Below, piece by piece: positions 44,451 to 53,740 of a DNA stretch of 64,000 bases; positions within the stretch are counted from its first letter, which is position 1; every line of letters begins with the position of its first letter. The notes under the pieces are model-generated. The model did not search any database and was not told the origin of the DNA. It saw only the letters and a list, made by a program, of their open reading frames with translations. The translations under genes and the position numbers were made by a program. The stretch is taken from assembly GCF_900890705.1 (NCBI RefSeq), contig NZ_CAAHFH010000001.1, positions 930,001 through 994,000 on the forward strand, read 5' to 3'. This stretch comes from Pontiella sulfatireligans. Its GTDB lineage: Bacteria > Verrucomicrobiota > Kiritimatiellia > Kiritimatiellales > Pontiellaceae.

Positions 44451-46088
44451 CTAGTTGCTGCTCACTTTGCAGGCGGCTATTTCGGCAATCTTCTGTTTCA
44501 ACGCTTTTTCATAGGCGGCTATGCGTCCGGCCTGTTCAGGATTCCCGGCGAGACTCTGGGTTTCGAGCGGATCTTTTTCATAATCGTACAACTCGATGAA
44601 GGCGGGCTCGGCTTGCATCCCAAAGTCGCGCTTCTCATTTTTATAGGCCTGCTCGTCCTCAACCTTGTACCAGGCAATGTAGCGGTAGCGTTCGTCGCGC
44701 AGGGTATAGCCCATATAGACCTTGCCGGAAGGCGTGCGGGGATACTGACTGAATGCAAAATCCTTCACCTTGCCGGCTTTGCCGTCCATCAGCGGCACGA
44801 GACTTTTCCCCGGCAGGTGGGATGGAATCTCCAGACCGGACAAATCGCACAGGGTCGGGAAAACATCCACGAACTCTGACGGTGCAGCGGTTGTTTTGCC
44901 TTTGGTCTTTGACCAGGGCGCAGCCACGATGAGCGGCGAATGGGTGCCCTGCTCAAAATTGCTGTGCTTGCACCACATGTTGTGATCGCCCAGATGCCAG
45001 CCGTGGTCGCCCCACAGGCAGATGATGGTATTGTCGGCAATGCCCAGCTCGTCGAGCTGGTCGAGCAAACGGCCAACCTGCGCGTCGATATAGCTGACGC
45101 AGGCCATGTAGCCGTGAATGAGGGTGCGCTGGTACTCTTCAGGAAGATTGTCATCGGCCGGCACATCAGAATACATGCCGCGCAGCTCCCATCCCGGCTG
45201 ATAGCCGATGGATGGCGCATCCGCTGGCATCTTGATATATTCCGCCAGCTCAATCTTTTTGGGGTCGTACAGGTCCCAGTATTTTTTCGGCGCGACAAAT
45301 GGCAGGTGCGGCTTCTGGTAGCCCATCGAAAGGAAGAACGGCTTGTCGGCAGCGGCCAGTTTTTCGAGCAGTTTCATGGCGCCGGCCGTGCGAGCGCCGT
45401 CGTAGTAGGCATCGTCCGGAACATCGCAGCATTCGTAGGCGGGACGGGCGCCGGGCGAGCTCTTAATGATTTCCTTTTCGCTACGCCCCCCTTCTTTCTT
45501 CTTTTCCTGCTGATAAAGCTTGCTGGCCGCCAAATTGCGCTTTTTAGTCTCCGGATTTTGAAACCCATAGACCGGTTCTTCAAAACCTTCAGCGTAGATC
45601 ATATTTGCGCCGCCTTTTGAATAGGGGATCGACCAAGAGGGTTCATCCAGTTTTTTATCAACACAACGCGAATCATAGGTTTTGCCGAGGCCTGTGGTTT
45701 CGTAGCCCATCTGCTTGAAATACTGCGGCAGGGTCAGGATGTCCGGGTTCATATCACGCATCTTTGTCGCCAGATCGTAGACACGGGTGGTGTCTGCATA
45801 AAGGCCGGTCATAAGGCTGGCGCGCGACGGCCCGCAGACCGCCTGCTGGCAATGGTTGTTCAGAAAAACCATGCCCCGTTTCGCCAAACGATCAATGTTA
45901 GGGGTTTTGATGGTGTCGTCACCGTAGCAGCCGAGCATTGGCTTCAGATCGTCCACCGGAATAAACAATACATTTGGAGGCCGCTTCGGTTTATTACCCG
46001 CTCCATGTACATTTGCAGCAGCTGAAATAAATACGGTGACCAGCCCGAGGCTGAGAACCAGTCCGCGTCTTGCTATTTGATTAATCAT
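44451..46088 (-). CDS. Secreted S1-family sulfatase (iduronate-2-sulfatase-like)
   Basis: 545 residues with a signal peptide (about 1-30). Cys85 in VCGPSRASLMTG is the formylglycine site (CxPSR). FIPVDDLKPMLGCYG and WGDHGWHLGDHN supply metal ligands. The protein is most similar in the window to the 35980 and 22826 sulfatases. Its last 56 or so codons match the orphan fragment at 22556-22726 nearly base for base, so one is the source or sister of the other. It diverges from the GH36-like operon at 46263, with a 174-base shared promoter region that lacks the AraC-type motif. Confidence 0.92.
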   Translation of the reverse strand: MINQIARRGLVLSLGLVTVFISAAANVHGAGNKPKRPPNVLFIPVDDLKPMLGCYGDDTIKTPNIDRLAKRGMVFLNNHCQQAVCGPSRASLMTGLYADTTRVYDLATKMRDMNPDILTLPQYFKQMGYETTGLGKTYDSRCVDKKLDEPSWSIPYSKGGANMIYAEGFEEPVYGFQNPETKKRNLAASKLYQQEKKKEGGRSEKEIIKSSPGARPAYECCDVPDDAYYDGARTAGAMKLLEKLAAADKPFFLSMGYQKPHLPFVAPKKYWDLYDPKKIELAEYIKMPADAPSIGYQPGWELRGMYSDVPADDNLPEEYQRTLIHGYMACVSYIDAQVGRLLDQLDELGIADNTIICLWGDHGWHLGDHNMWCKHSNFEQGTHSPLIVAAPWSKTKGKTTAAPSEFVDVFPTLCDLSGLEIPSHLPGKSLVPLMDGKAGKVKDFAFSQYPRTPSGKVYMGYTLRDERYRYIAWYKVEDEQAYKNEKRDFGMQAEPAFIELYDYEKDPLETQSLAGNPEQAGRIAAYEKALKQKIAEIAACKVSSN

Positions 46089-46262
46089 GATTGTTTCCCA
46101 TCTTCAATTGAAGGTTGTATACGTTGCGAATAATATGTTTTATTTAATCTGCAGGTTCAATTGTAAAACTCAGTTTTCTGAGGAATTGCCCAAATTTTGT
46201 TCAAAGTTCCCGGTTGGCCATCGTTTACTGAAAGAACCCGAATCAAGCTAACAGGATAATCT

Positions 46263-48308
46263 ATGAATCTCAAAAATGTCATGCTGACGCCGCTCCTGCT
46301 CGGCCTTATCTCCGCCCAAGCCTCCACAATCGATCTCCAAACACTGGAAAACGGGGTTAAGATTCTCGAAAACCATTCCGCCTCCCCCGATTCAAAAGGC
46401 GTGATGAGTACCTTTACCTTAAAAGTGCCGGAATTCAGCCGCGGGGTCTACTACCGCGGCCAGTGGTGGCCTTATGCCGGCAATCGCGTCTCCGGCCGCC
46501 ACATCACCACGCCCAAGGGCGACGAAGGCGGCATCTTCCTGCTGCTCGAACTCAAGGACGGCGGCTACTTGGCCGTGCTTCCATTGAGTGGAGACCAAGC
46601 CTACTCCTGGTTCGCCCCGAACGGCTCTGATTTCATCCTCAAGTTCGGCACCCATGGAAAATCCTCCATCAAGGGCGACTTTCCTCTGGTCGCATGGGCG
46701 CGCGGCACCACGCCCTACGAGGCGTGTTCCAAGGTTTGGAAATCCGCCGCCGAAACACCTCAGATCAAAGGCCACATGAAGCTGCGCGCGGAAAAGGACT
46801 ATCCCGAAATGTTCCGCTACCTCGGCTGGTGTTCATGGGAGGAGTTCCATAAGAACATCGACTCCGGCAAACTGGTCGAGCAGCTCAAAGGTTTGGCCGC
46901 CTCCCCTGCCCCGGTGCGCTATTTCCTCGTCGATGATGGCCACTTCAACAACCAGACGCTCAAGCCGAAGGCCGAAACCTTCCCGCAAGGCTACAAGCCG
47001 CTGACCGACCTGCGCTCCGAAGGCGGCATCCGATGGGTCGGCATGTGGCATGCGCTGATGGGCGAATGCAATGCGATTCGCGCGCCGGGACAGCTCGGCG
47101 ATATCAGCAAGCACATGATGACCACCTACAACAAAAAGCGGATAGCAAAACCCAACGCGCAGGACACGGAAGCCTTTCTTCGCTATCTCTTCAGCTTTTC
47201 CAAACGTGATAACATCGACTTCTTGAAAGTCGATTTTTACGGCGGGTTGCTCCCCTACTATGCCGGTGCCGACAAGGGCTCCATCACGGCCAACTTTCCC
47301 GCGGACAACACCCACGCCATCGACAACCCCGTCGAGGCAACCGTCACTTACGCGCGCGTTTACCAGAATGTGGTCGAAGAAGAATTCGGGGGGCTTATTA
47401 ACTGCAACTGGCACCAGCCGCACTTTCTGTTCAATTCCGCCGACTCGGTCGTCGGGCGCTGCTCAGCCGACTACAGCAAGGGTAACCTCAAAAAAGCCAA
47501 AGCACACCTCTACGATTCCTACGCCGCCATCCCGTGGCTTGGCCAGACCGCCTGGGGCGACCACGACATGTTCCATTCCAACGACCCATTTGCCGGACGC
47601 ATGATGGCCGTCTCCAAGGCGCTCTCCGGCGCGCCGGTCTACCTCTCCGATCCCTACGACCACCTCGACATGGAAAACATCAAGCCGCTCTGCTACGAAG
47701 ACGGCCTGCTGCTGCGCCCGCTTGCCCCGGCCGCACCGCTGCCCGAGGATATTTTTCAACCCTTGGAAAGCAAACGCCTGCACCGGGTCATGGCTCCGCT
47801 GGCCAACGGCGCAGCCGCCATTGAAATCTACAATTTCCATGGCGATGCCAAGAACGACAACCCCGAATATCCCACCACCATTGTCCCGGCCGACTATGCC
47901 GCAGCCGGTGGCATGATGCAGCCGTTTTCCAATGATTGGAAACTGCCCGAAGAGGGTCTCGTGGTTTTTGACTTCTATCAGGGTACTGCCCAAAAGCTCG
48001 GTGGCGGCTACAACGTTTCCATCAAAGGATTCGGCGACCGTCTCCTGCAACTCAGCCCGATTAAAAACGGCTGGTCGGTGATCGGACGCACCGACAAATA
48101 TCTATCCTCCGCCGCCGTTGAAGTGCTCTCCTGCGAAAGCGATACGCTTTGGGTTTTAGTGCATGAAGCCGGTCCCATCGGAATTTGGCTGGCCCATGGG
48201 AAACCGATCGCCAAAGGCGTCAAATTTATTGAAAAGGGAAACGGATTTTTCGTTGCCGATCTTCCCGTAAATGCAGAACCCTATGAACTCGCCATCAAAA
48301 GGAATTAG
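46263..48308 (+). CDS. Secreted GH36-like enzyme (raffinose synthase / Sip1 type)
   Basis: 681 residues with a signal peptide (about 1-20). The sequence fits the raffinose-synthase/Sip1 branch of GH36: LGWCSWEEF (187-195), FLVDDGHF (221-228), the nucleophile segment FLKVDFYGG (Asp324) and the acid/base segment WGDHDMFHS (Asp433/Asp435). In bacteria these enzymes are most often alpha-galactosidases. Secretion and co-transcription with a sulfatase six bases downstream suggest that it acts on a sulfated alpha-galactoside or related glycan; this is an inference. A larger homologue lies at 50353 on the opposite strand. Confidence 0.88.
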   Translation: MNLKNVMLTPLLLGLISAQASTIDLQTLENGVKILENHSASPDSKGVMSTFTLKVPEFSRGVYYRGQWWPYAGNRVSGRHITTPKGDEGGIFLLLELKDGGYLAVLPLSGDQAYSWFAPNGSDFILKFGTHGKSSIKGDFPLVAWARGTTPYEACSKVWKSAAETPQIKGHMKLRAEKDYPEMFRYLGWCSWEEFHKNIDSGKLVEQLKGLAASPAPVRYFLVDDGHFNNQTLKPKAETFPQGYKPLTDLRSEGGIRWVGMWHALMGECNAIRAPGQLGDISKHMMTTYNKKRIAKPNAQDTEAFLRYLFSFSKRDNIDFLKVDFYGGLLPYYAGADKGSITANFPADNTHAIDNPVEATVTYARVYQNVVEEEFGGLINCNWHQPHFLFNSADSVVGRCSADYSKGNLKKAKAHLYDSYAAIPWLGQTAWGDHDMFHSNDPFAGRMMAVSKALSGAPVYLSDPYDHLDMENIKPLCYEDGLLLRPLAPAAPLPEDIFQPLESKRLHRVMAPLANGAAAIEIYNFHGDAKNDNPEYPTTIVPADYAAAGGMMQPFSNDWKLPEEGLVVFDFYQGTAQKLGGGYNVSIKGFGDRLLQLSPIKNGWSVIGRTDKYLSSAAVEVLSCESDTLWVLVHEAGPIGIWLAHGKPIAKGVKFIEKGNGFFVADLPVNAEPYELAIKRN

Positions 48309-48314
48309 ACCAAA

Positions 48315-49754
48315 ATGAAACGCAGAGGATTTATTCAAACACTCGGAGTGACGGCCGCCGCAGGAACCTGCCGCGCGGTAAACAATACGAAAAAACCCAA
48401 CGTCGTCTTTTTTCTGATCGACGATATGGGCTGGAAGGATCTCGGCTGCTTCGGCGCCAAGCTCTATGAAACGCCGAACATCGACCGCCTTTGCGCCGAG
48501 GGCATACGCTTTCCACAGGCCTACACCTCCACCGCTATCTGCGCGCCGGCGCGTGCCACGGCGCTGACCGGCCGCCACCCGATGAAGATGCAGATGTGGA
48601 ACCACATGCACTTCATTCCCAAGGGACAGAAAATTCTTCCGCAATATCTAAAAGAAGCGGGCTACCAGAACTGGCACGTCGGCAAATGGCATATGGGCAA
48701 CGAAAAGGATAAAACCTATCCCGAAAACCTCGGTTTCGATGCCAACATTGCCGGTTGGACGGCGTGGGGTCCCGGTTCCTATTTCTGGCCCTACCTCTGG
48801 AACGGCAAAGCACACAACCGCAACAGCGTGCCGATGCTCAAGAAAGGCGGCCAAGAGGGCGAGCAGCTCACCGACCGCCTGACAGAGGAAGCCCTCAAAC
48901 TGATCGATGCGCGCAAGCCCGACCAGCCCTTCTACCTGAACTTTTGGTACTACTCCGTCCACAATCAAAAAGAGGCCAAACTGGAGCTGATCAAAAAATA
49001 TGAACGCAAGATCAAGCAGATGGGATTGGAAAAAACCGTTCGCCACGATCCCAAAACCGGCAAGGACCTGATTACCAGCGAAACCAATCCGGTCTATGCG
49101 GGCATGATTGAAACCGTCGATGACTCCGTCGGTCGCGTGATCGACAAGCTTAAAGCCATAGGCGAATACGACAATACGTTGTTCATCTTCTTTTCAGACA
49201 ACGGCTCCACCACCGACTCGATACCGTGCGTTCCGCTCAACGGGGGAAAGAACTCCACCTACGAGGCCGGCGTTCGCGTGCCCGCGTTCATGGCATGGAA
49301 AGGGAATATCCAACCCGGATCCGAATACAACCACTGCATATATATTGGCGATGTGTTCAATACCGTTATGGACGCGACGGGGCAAACGGCTCCCGCGAAC
49401 GACAGCACCTCCCTGCTTCCTGTCTTTGCCGGGAAACAGCTGCCGCCGCGCGAGTTTGTCTGGTATTTCCCGGACACGCGCGAAAAATGGGGGCAACGCG
49501 CCAACGCCGCTATATTCGACGAAAAAAGCGGCATGAAATATCTCATGTTCTTCAACGGGGACGGTGATGAGCTTTACGACCTCAACAAGGACATCGGCGA
49601 AACCACCAACCTCATCGATCAGTATCCCGAAGCAGCAAAAGAGTTGCAGAAACGGCTCACTCAATTCCTCAAGCAGAACATGGCGGGAATGCCCCCGCCG
49701 CCAGAAAAATACAAGGAAGCGGTTGAACAGCGCCTCGGCCTGACATCCCTATAG
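48315..49754 (+). CDS. S1-family sulfatase with Tat-like signal
   Basis: 479 residues. The N terminus MKRRGFIQTLGVTAAAG has a twin-arginine pattern (RRxFI), unlike the Sec-type signals of the other sulfatases, which suggests export as a folded, already matured enzyme. Cys76 in ICAPARATALTG is the formylglycine site; the core is CAPAR, which satisfies CxPxR but lacks the serine of CxPSR. LIDDMGWKDLGCFG and FFSDNGSTTDS provide metal ligands. It is the middle gene of the GH36-like / sulfatase / DsbD-N operon, with gaps of six and seven bases. Confidence 0.9.
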   Translation: MKRRGFIQTLGVTAAAGTCRAVNNTKKPNVVFFLIDDMGWKDLGCFGAKLYETPNIDRLCAEGIRFPQAYTSTAICAPARATALTGRHPMKMQMWNHMHFIPKGQKILPQYLKEAGYQNWHVGKWHMGNEKDKTYPENLGFDANIAGWTAWGPGSYFWPYLWNGKAHNRNSVPMLKKGGQEGEQLTDRLTEEALKLIDARKPDQPFYLNFWYYSVHNQKEAKLELIKKYERKIKQMGLEKTVRHDPKTGKDLITSETNPVYAGMIETVDDSVGRVIDKLKAIGEYDNTLFIFFSDNGSTTDSIPCVPLNGGKNSTYEAGVRVPAFMAWKGNIQPGSEYNHCIYIGDVFNTVMDATGQTAPANDSTSLLPVFAGKQLPPREFVWYFPDTREKWGQRANAAIFDEKSGMKYLMFFNGDGDELYDLNKDIGETTNLIDQYPEAAKELQKRLTQFLKQNMAGMPPPPEKYKEAVEQRLGLTSL

Positions 49755-49761
49755 GAATATC

Positions 49762-50289
49762 ATGAATCATAAATTCTTTATACTCATAACATTGGCCGTT
49801 GCCACCATCGCAATGGCCGAAAAAGCAAGCACAGCACTCCCCGTCAAAGTGACCGCTCAGGGTGAATTAAAGCTGGCCCCGGCAAAACCCGCAACCGCAG
49901 AACCAGACGAAACCCTGGATGCCGCAAAGCTCCCGTTGGTGTCGGCGCGGATTACCGGAAAGGAACTCCAGATCATCTACAACATTCCCGAGGGGCAGCA
50001 CGCAACGGTCAGTAAATCCTTCAACTTCATGACCGTCACCACTACGGGAATCAAGGGATTGGAGTTCGGCGAAACGATCTGCCCCGAAGGTGAAAAGGAT
50101 CCTAACGGGAACACAGTATACCACGGCATCTTCATCTTGAAGAAACCCATAAAGACCCTCTCTGGATACGCCTTCGAACCCCGAACCGTGGCCGTTACGG
50201 CAGGATATCAGCTTTGCCTCGACTCCGGTGTCTGCATGCCGCCCAAGAAAGAGACGATCAACCTGTCGTTCACACTGGAAAAGCAATAG
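49762..50289 (+). CDS. Exported stand-alone DsbD N-terminal-domain-like protein
   Basis: 175 residues with a signal peptide (about 1-19). The final part AGYQLCLDSGVCMPPKKETI matches the active-site loop of the DsbD alpha domain, where two cysteines six apart pass reducing power to periplasmic partners. The membrane and thioredoxin-like domains of DsbD are missing, so it would need an external reductant or may only bind partners. It ends an operon with a sulfatase (seven-base gap). A role in keeping sulfatase or matrix-protein cysteines in the right redox state is possible but unproven. Confidence 0.7.
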   Translation: MNHKFFILITLAVATIAMAEKASTALPVKVTAQGELKLAPAKPATAEPDETLDAAKLPLVSARITGKELQIIYNIPEGQHATVSKSFNFMTVTTTGIKGLEFGETICPEGEKDPNGNTVYHGIFILKKPIKTLSGYAFEPRTVAVTAGYQLCLDSGVCMPPKKETINLSFTLEKQ

Positions 50290-50352
50290 CCCGACAAAGA
50301 ACCCTGCCAAGATGGACCAGTTCCTCGCTTCTGCTGTCTTGTACTGCACCAG

Positions 50353-53300
50353 CTATTGAATCCGGGCCTCGATCTTGAAGAATCCGACAGATGTGGCGAG
50401 ATCAACTTCGTGCACATCCGACGGAAACGTCAGCGCGTTGGTCCAATCGCGAAGAATGGCCCAGTCAGCCAAATCCGGGCTTTCCCACAACCGGTAGAGC
50501 ACGCCGGACTTTGCGGGCCACGTCAGCTGTAACATTCCGGATACAGGAAAAGGTGCGACTCCGGTGAATCCGAATACGGACTCCGGATCGGCGCGATTGG
50601 TACCCAGCGCAATCTCCTGCGAATCGGTCAATCCATCGCCGTCACTATCGACATTGATTGGGACGACCGCACCGGAAACATAAAACATAAAGTCATCCGA
50701 GTTCATGGCAAGGACGTTGTTCCAAGCATTGGAATTCCAGTCTTCAACGGCGTAGGAAGTGCATTCAAACAATGTTCCTTCTGTATAGATTCCTGAATTA
50801 TCCCTGCGGAAACCCCATTTATGGATCTGGTTGGAGCCGGAGCTTTCGTCGAAGAACATGAGAAAGCTATATGTGCCGACGGCATCGAGCACTAGGCCAG
50901 ACCCAAGAGAAAACCTGACCCAGTCATTGGCATCCACTTCGTTGGCGGACGTACCGTCACCAAACGAGGCGAGATTGCAGGAATAGGTTGCCAGCTCATT
51001 CGAGCTGTTCTGGGTTCCGGCAAAGACCTTGATTTGTAGCTGGCCGGAATACGCATCGAAATTTTCGGCCGATGCCGATTTGAAGTAGATAGCCGAAAGT
51101 TTTTGGCCTCCCCCCGGCGGAAGCCCCGCGAGGCTGAACGACTGGCCGATTGCAATTTGCTGGGTGTCGGTACGGATCACCTCACGCTGGCGGGTCTGCG
51201 AGCCTTCGCCTCCGGCCAGAACATGGGCACCGCCCGACGGGGAGATCGGGCCGGTTTTCTCAGCCGTTGCCGTGACGGATTCGGCTTCAACCGTAATTGG
51301 AACCGTGGCTTCGGCGCTATTGGTCTGCCCATCGCTTGCCGTGAAGGTAAAGCGGTCGGCCCCGATGAAGTCCGCATCCGGAAAATAGGTCAGGCTGGGT
51401 GCCGTACCGACAAGGGTGCCGTGACGCGGCTGATCGTCGGCCATATAGGAGAGCGTATCATCATCCAGGTCGGCACCGGTCAGGACAATGGCCACACTAT
51501 CGTTTTTCAAAACCGTTACGGTAGAGGGTTCGGCCACCGGTCGGTTGTTTTGCAGCATAGCGCCGTCCGTGATCTCAAGCCGAACAGGTGCGTTGGCGAC
51601 GGGGAGGTCGGCCGTGAACAAGCCGTCGCCCAAATAGGTAAAGACCATCCCGCCGGCCTGAGGGATATAGCCGCGCTCGGACCAGATGGTCAGTGGCCCA
51701 GAGCGGTGCAGTTCAACGACCAGCATATCGGCTCCGGCCTGCACAGATTTCACGGCGGCGGCGGAGAGATATTTATCGGTCCGCCCAACAACCGACCAAC
51801 CATTCTGTATCGGGCTGAGCTGAAGGACGCGGTAGTCGAAGTTGACAAGGCTGACTTCGCAACCCGCTTCCATCTTTCTTGCGCTTTTGTTGTACCAATC
51901 GTAAACCAGCAAACCTTCATCCGGCGCGCTCCATGGCCCCGAATAAGGCTGAATCATGCCGCCCGCTTCTGCGTAGTCTGCTTCGGTAAAAGTTCTGGAG
52001 TAGACAATCGATGCCTGTGGGCCGCGGCGGTGCGTGTTGTAGACGACGAGGGTCGCGTTGCTGTTCGGCAACGGGGCGATCGCTGCCGAGAGACGATCGT
52101 CGTACATCTGGTGGAAGAGGTCTTCCGGCAGAGGCGCCGCCGGTGCCAGCGGGCGCAGCAGCAGGCCATCCTGATAGCAGAGCCCCTCCACATATTCCCG
52201 ATTGATGTCTTCGGCATATTCGGAAAGATAGATCGAGCTTCCGGAAACCGCCTTGGCAATCACGTTGAACCGAGCGGCATTGGTGTAACTGTCGCCGGAG
52301 TGGAACATGTCGTGGTCGCCCCATGAAACCTGGCCGAGCCAGGGGGTGGAGGAGAAGGCATGGAAGGTGTGGCTGATGGCATCCTGTTCGCCCCCTTTGT
52401 TGTCTTCGCTGCAGCGGCCGACGATACTGTCGAACGATCCGAAGAGGCTGGGCGCGTTATGCCAGTTGCAGTTGATCAGGGCGCTGAAATCGCTATCGAC
52501 TACCTCATGGAAGCCCTGCTGGGCGTTGATCGAAGCCGCATAGGGATTCGCGAAAGCACCGCTCGGCGCGGTGCTGCGGCCCGGCCACACGCCGCCAAAA
52601 AACTTGATATTGAAGGTCTGGAAATCGGTTTTCAGGAAATCGAAGTCGTTGGTTTTTCCTTCCCGGAAGATATGGCGGAAAAACGTGCGGGCCGATTCGA
52701 GATCGTTCTTCGGCATCATTCTGGAATTCACCACTTCATAGGAGTTCGAAACCGCATCCCATGCGTCGTTGGGCGGGGTGGCACCGAAGTTGCCGAACAT
52801 GGCATACCAGATCCCCATCCACTTCAGCTTTTCCGGGGTGCGATACTGCATCATGCTCCCATAGCTGTTCGGGAAGTCGTTAGTATCGTTCAAGAGGGTC
52901 AGCTTGTCGTAGTGACCGTCGTCCATCAGCGCCCAGCGGATGGGTACCGTCGATTCGTGGAGCCCTTGCAGTGCATCCACCATATTTGTTTCGTTGACGT
53001 CCATGCCGATACAATCCCAGCTGCACCAGCCAAGGTAGCGGAAAATTTCGGGATAGGCTTTTTCCTCGCGCAGCTTGAAGCGCCCCTGCGACAGGATCGG
53101 GTCGGCGGCCTGTTCCCATACCTTGGCGGCAGCTTCGTAGGGGCTCCCTCCCCTCGCCCAGGCGCAAATCGGAAGATCGTTTGAGATGGCGGCAGCCCCG
53201 TGATGCCCGAACTTCAGTTCCAATGTTCCGCCAAGACACTCATACTCCCCGGTCGGGGCTTCGCGGTTTTCCCGTTCTTGGATGGTGCCACCATCAACGT

Positions 53301-53694
53301 TCAACCAAGAATAGGTCTCGGTTCCTGACAATGGAAGCAGGGCCAGATAGCCGCCGCCGGTTAGTTCGAAAATGGCGAAGATGCCCCCTTCTATATTCTG
53401 GTCATGCACCTCAAGAATGTCGACGGTTCCATTGGCATGCGGGCGGATCACGCGACTGTAGACGCGGTTACCTCCAGAAGGCCACCAGCCGCCTTGGTAA
53501 TAGACTCCGCGGTCATATGCAGGAAGCTTTAAGGAATATTGACCCAGCACACCCAACGCATCCGGTGCCCCGGAAAAGTTTTCATGAATCGCCACACCAT
53601 CCTGGTTCAGGACCATATCCAATTCCAGCCCAGCACCCCAACCTTGAAGCGCCAGCCCGACCGCCATCATGGAAACGAATTCCCTGAGATTCAT
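50353..53694 (-). CDS. Giant secreted GH36-like enzyme with cadherin-like and accessory domains
   Basis: 1113 residues. Signal peptide about 1-20, then a GH36/raffinose-synthase-like catalytic region (about 25-715) with LGWCSWDCIG, ALMDDGHYD, FLKTDFQTF (nucleophile Asp) and SWGDHDMFHS. Next comes a cadherin-like bacterial domain (about 720-810), an uncharacterised 190-residue domain starting QREVIRTDTQQIAIGQSF and ending FYVSGAVV (about 830-1010), and a C-terminal part with DSDGDGLTDSQEIALGTN ending FFKIEARIQ. The 190-residue domain is shared with the 57739 and 58534 proteins. It is the last gene of the right-hand minus-strand block and probably acts on an alpha-galactoside-containing polysaccharide outside the cell. 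Confidence 0.85.
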   Translation of the reverse strand: MNLREFVSMMAVGLALQGWGAGLELDMVLNQDGVAIHENFSGAPDALGVLGQYSLKLPAYDRGVYYQGGWWPSGGNRVYSRVIRPHANGTVDILEVHDQNIEGGIFAIFELTGGGYLALLPLSGTETYSWLNVDGGTIQERENREAPTGEYECLGGTLELKFGHHGAAAISNDLPICAWARGGSPYEAAAKVWEQAADPILSQGRFKLREEKAYPEIFRYLGWCSWDCIGMDVNETNMVDALQGLHESTVPIRWALMDDGHYDKLTLLNDTNDFPNSYGSMMQYRTPEKLKWMGIWYAMFGNFGATPPNDAWDAVSNSYEVVNSRMMPKNDLESARTFFRHIFREGKTNDFDFLKTDFQTFNIKFFGGVWPGRSTAPSGAFANPYAASINAQQGFHEVVDSDFSALINCNWHNAPSLFGSFDSIVGRCSEDNKGGEQDAISHTFHAFSSTPWLGQVSWGDHDMFHSGDSYTNAARFNVIAKAVSGSSIYLSEYAEDINREYVEGLCYQDGLLLRPLAPAAPLPEDLFHQMYDDRLSAAIAPLPNSNATLVVYNTHRRGPQASIVYSRTFTEADYAEAGGMIQPYSGPWSAPDEGLLVYDWYNKSARKMEAGCEVSLVNFDYRVLQLSPIQNGWSVVGRTDKYLSAAAVKSVQAGADMLVVELHRSGPLTIWSERGYIPQAGGMVFTYLGDGLFTADLPVANAPVRLEITDGAMLQNNRPVAEPSTVTVLKNDSVAIVLTGADLDDDTLSYMADDQPRHGTLVGTAPSLTYFPDADFIGADRFTFTASDGQTNSAEATVPITVEAESVTATAEKTGPISPSGGAHVLAGGEGSQTRQREVIRTDTQQIAIGQSFSLAGLPPGGGQKLSAIYFKSASAENFDAYSGQLQIKVFAGTQNSSNELATYSCNLASFGDGTSANEVDANDWVRFSLGSGLVLDAVGTYSFLMFFDESSGSNQIHKWGFRRDNSGIYTEGTLFECTSYAVEDWNSNAWNNVLAMNSDDFMFYVSGAVVPINVDSDGDGLTDSQEIALGTNRADPESVFGFTGVAPFPVSGMLQLTWPAKSGVLYRLWESPDLADWAILRDWTNALTFPSDVHEVDLATSVGFFKIEARIQ

Positions 53695-53740
53695 TTTGCA
53701 TTACCTTGGGTTATTATAAATTGCTCCTTGAAGAGCATTC

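Noticed and set aside
51103..52326. A 407-codon plus-strand frame
   Set aside because: Antisense to the GH36-like gene at 50353; composition typical of a shadow frame.
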